In this document: one piece after another, positions 4,702 to 5,582 of the stretch
Layout: each line of letters begins with the position of its first letter
How positions within the stretch are numbered: the first letter of the stretch is position 1
NCBI GenBank assembly: GCA_030526765.1
Contig: JAUNCB010000099.1
Span: 1 to 5,582 of the forward strand
Origin: Bacillota bacterium
Lineage (GTDB): Bacteria > Bacillota > Clostridia > Lachnospirales > Anaerotignaceae
DNA: 5,582 nt
Reading direction: 5' to 3'
The notes under the pieces: model-generated
What the model was told of the DNA's origin: nothing
Databases searched by the model: none
The model's input: only the letters and a program-made list of their open reading frames with translations
Position numbers and translations under genes: made by a program

Positions 4702-5582
4702 ATGGAAAATGAACTTGGTGTAAAACCGATCAAGGGGCTGTTGTGGAAGCTGGCGGTGCCTGCCATCACAGCCCAGATCGTCAATGTATTGTATAATGTG
4801 GTAGACCGTATGTATATCGGGCATATCCCCGAAACAGGTCAGCTTTCACTGACGGGGCTTGGGGTATGTATGCCGCTGATCATGCTGGTTTCCGCCTTTG
4901 CGGCACTGGCAGGCATGGGCGGTGCGCCCCGTGCATCCATTATGCTGGGCAGCGGCAATAAAGAGGAAGCGGAAAAAATTCTGGGCAACTGTGCGTGTTT
5001 GCTGTTTCTGGTTTCCATAACGCTGATGGTACTGCTGTTTTTCTTTGCGGAGCCCTTTCTCATGAAATTCGGTGCCAGCGAAAATACCATCGGCTATGCC
5101 ATGGATTACATGGGCATTTATATGTTTGGTACGGTTTTCGTGCAGATGAGTCTGGGGCTGAATGCCTTTATTACGGCACAGGGCTTTGCAAAAATCAGTA
5201 TGAAGACCACCCTCATCGGTGCGGTGACCAATATCATCCTTGACCCTGTTTTTATCTTCCTCTTGGGCATGGGGGTAAAGGGTGCGGCACTGGCGACCAT
5301 TCTCTCTCAGGCATTGTCCGCAGCGTGGGTGCTGCGCTTCCTGACAGGGGAAAAAACGACGCTGAAGCTGAAAAAGAAAAATCTGCGGCTGGAGAAAAAT
5401 ACGATTCTTCCCTGTGTTCTTTTGGGTCTGAGCCCTTTTGTGATGCAGTCCACAGAAAGTATCCTGAATATCTGCTTTAACTCCTCTTTGCTGAAATACG
5501 GCGGGGATACGGCAGTTGGTGCCATGACCATCCTTGCCAGCATGATGCAGTTTTCCATGCTGCCCCTCAGCGGTCTGACCCA
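4702..5582 (+). CDS. MATE-family efflux transporter, MepA-like (3' end beyond the window)
   Basis: An open frame of 293 codons runs from ATG 4702 to the right edge with no stop; MATE proteins are usually about 450 residues, so roughly two thirds is present. MATE transporters export cationic drugs and metabolites using a Na+ or H+ gradient. Seen here: GLLWKLAVPAITAQIVNVLYNVVDRMYIGHIP (about residues 12-43) in TM1 and its loop; AGMGGAPRASIMLGSGNKEEAEKILGN (70-96), the loop motif typical of the family; QMSLGLNAFITAQGFAKISM (about 148-167); and NIILDPVFIFLLGMGVKGAALATILSQ (about 176-202), the MATE hallmark. Further on is SPFVMQSTESILNICFNSSLLKYGGD, typical of the MepA-like subgroup. GAGGTG (4688-4693) with eight-base spacing sets the start. 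The gene lies 46 bases after mnmE with no terminator between, so read-through from mnmE is likely. Substrate cannot be told. Confidence 0.93.
   Translation, partial: MENELGVKPIKGLLWKLAVPAITAQIVNVLYNVVDRMYIGHIPETGQLSLTGLGVCMPLIMLVSAFAALAGMGGAPRASIMLGSGNKEEAEKILGNCACLLFLVSITLMVLLFFFAEPFLMKFGASENTIGYAMDYMGIYMFGTVFVQMSLGLNAFITAQGFAKISMKTTLIGAVTNIILDPVFIFLLGMGVKGAALATILSQALSAAWVLRFLTGEKTTLKLKKKNLRLEKNTILPCVLLGLSPFVMQSTESILNICFNSSLLKYGGDTAVGAMTILASMMQFSMLPLSGLT

Noticed and set aside
4995..5243. Plus-strand 82-codon frame within the transporter
   Set aside because: It is out of frame with a clear MATE protein and shows no family features of its own.
1..5582. CRISPR arrays, tRNA or rRNA genes, transposase genes, riboswitches, defence or biosynthetic systems
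   Set aside because: I looked for regular spaced repeats, cloverleaf-like sequences, transposase motifs and known leader motifs and found none.

Overview
The window carries the replication-origin-proximal gene cluster of a low-to-medium GC Firmicute. The gene order rpmH-rnpA-yidD-yidC-jag-mnmE is characteristic of the flank of dnaA in Gram-positive bacteria. Several features suggest class Clostridia, probably Lachnospirales: the L34 sequence beginning MKMTFQP, a YidC without a lipoprotein signal, strong AAGGAGG ribosome binding sites, and a MepA-like MATE transporter. The exact genus cannot be read from the sequence.

Layout. Positions 1-422 hold no recognised gene. They look like one side of oriC: two exact DnaA boxes (4-12 and 82-90), a good minus-strand promoter (69-97) that would serve a dnaA gene lying beyond the left edge, and an overlapping plus-strand promoter-like sequence. 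The same stretch holds a 52-codon orphan ORF with a perfect Shine-Dalgarno sequence, and then a near-consensus sigma-A promoter (333-361) for the rightward operon. Positions 423-3002 are a compact operon: rpmH (ribosomal protein L34), rnpA (RNase P protein), yidD, yidC (membrane insertase) and jag/khpB (RNA-binding protein). It has an internal hairpin after rpmH and ends in a strong intrinsic terminator at 3011-3046. Positions 3003-3266 are an intergenic stretch containing a chain of hairpins that looks like a dispersed palindromic repeat. Positions 3267-4655 encode the tRNA-modification GTPase MnmE. From 4702 to the right edge runs the first 293 codons of a MATE-family efflux transporter, which has no stop inside the window.

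Functional logic. The first operon joins ribosome production (L34), tRNA 5' maturation (RNase P) and membrane-protein biogenesis (YidD, YidC), with Jag as an RNA-binding partner gene. MnmE modifies the wobble uridine of tRNAs together with MnmG. Here MnmE is not followed by mnmG, its usual neighbour, but by a transporter gene. I found no phage, CRISPR, toxin-antitoxin or biosynthetic system. The genes are ordinary housekeeping genes, and the more interesting material is in the non-coding and regulatory sequence: overlapping promoters in the origin region, the rpmH-rnpA attenuator-like hairpin, the multi-hairpin spacer, and a possible small-leader arrangement ahead of the transporter.
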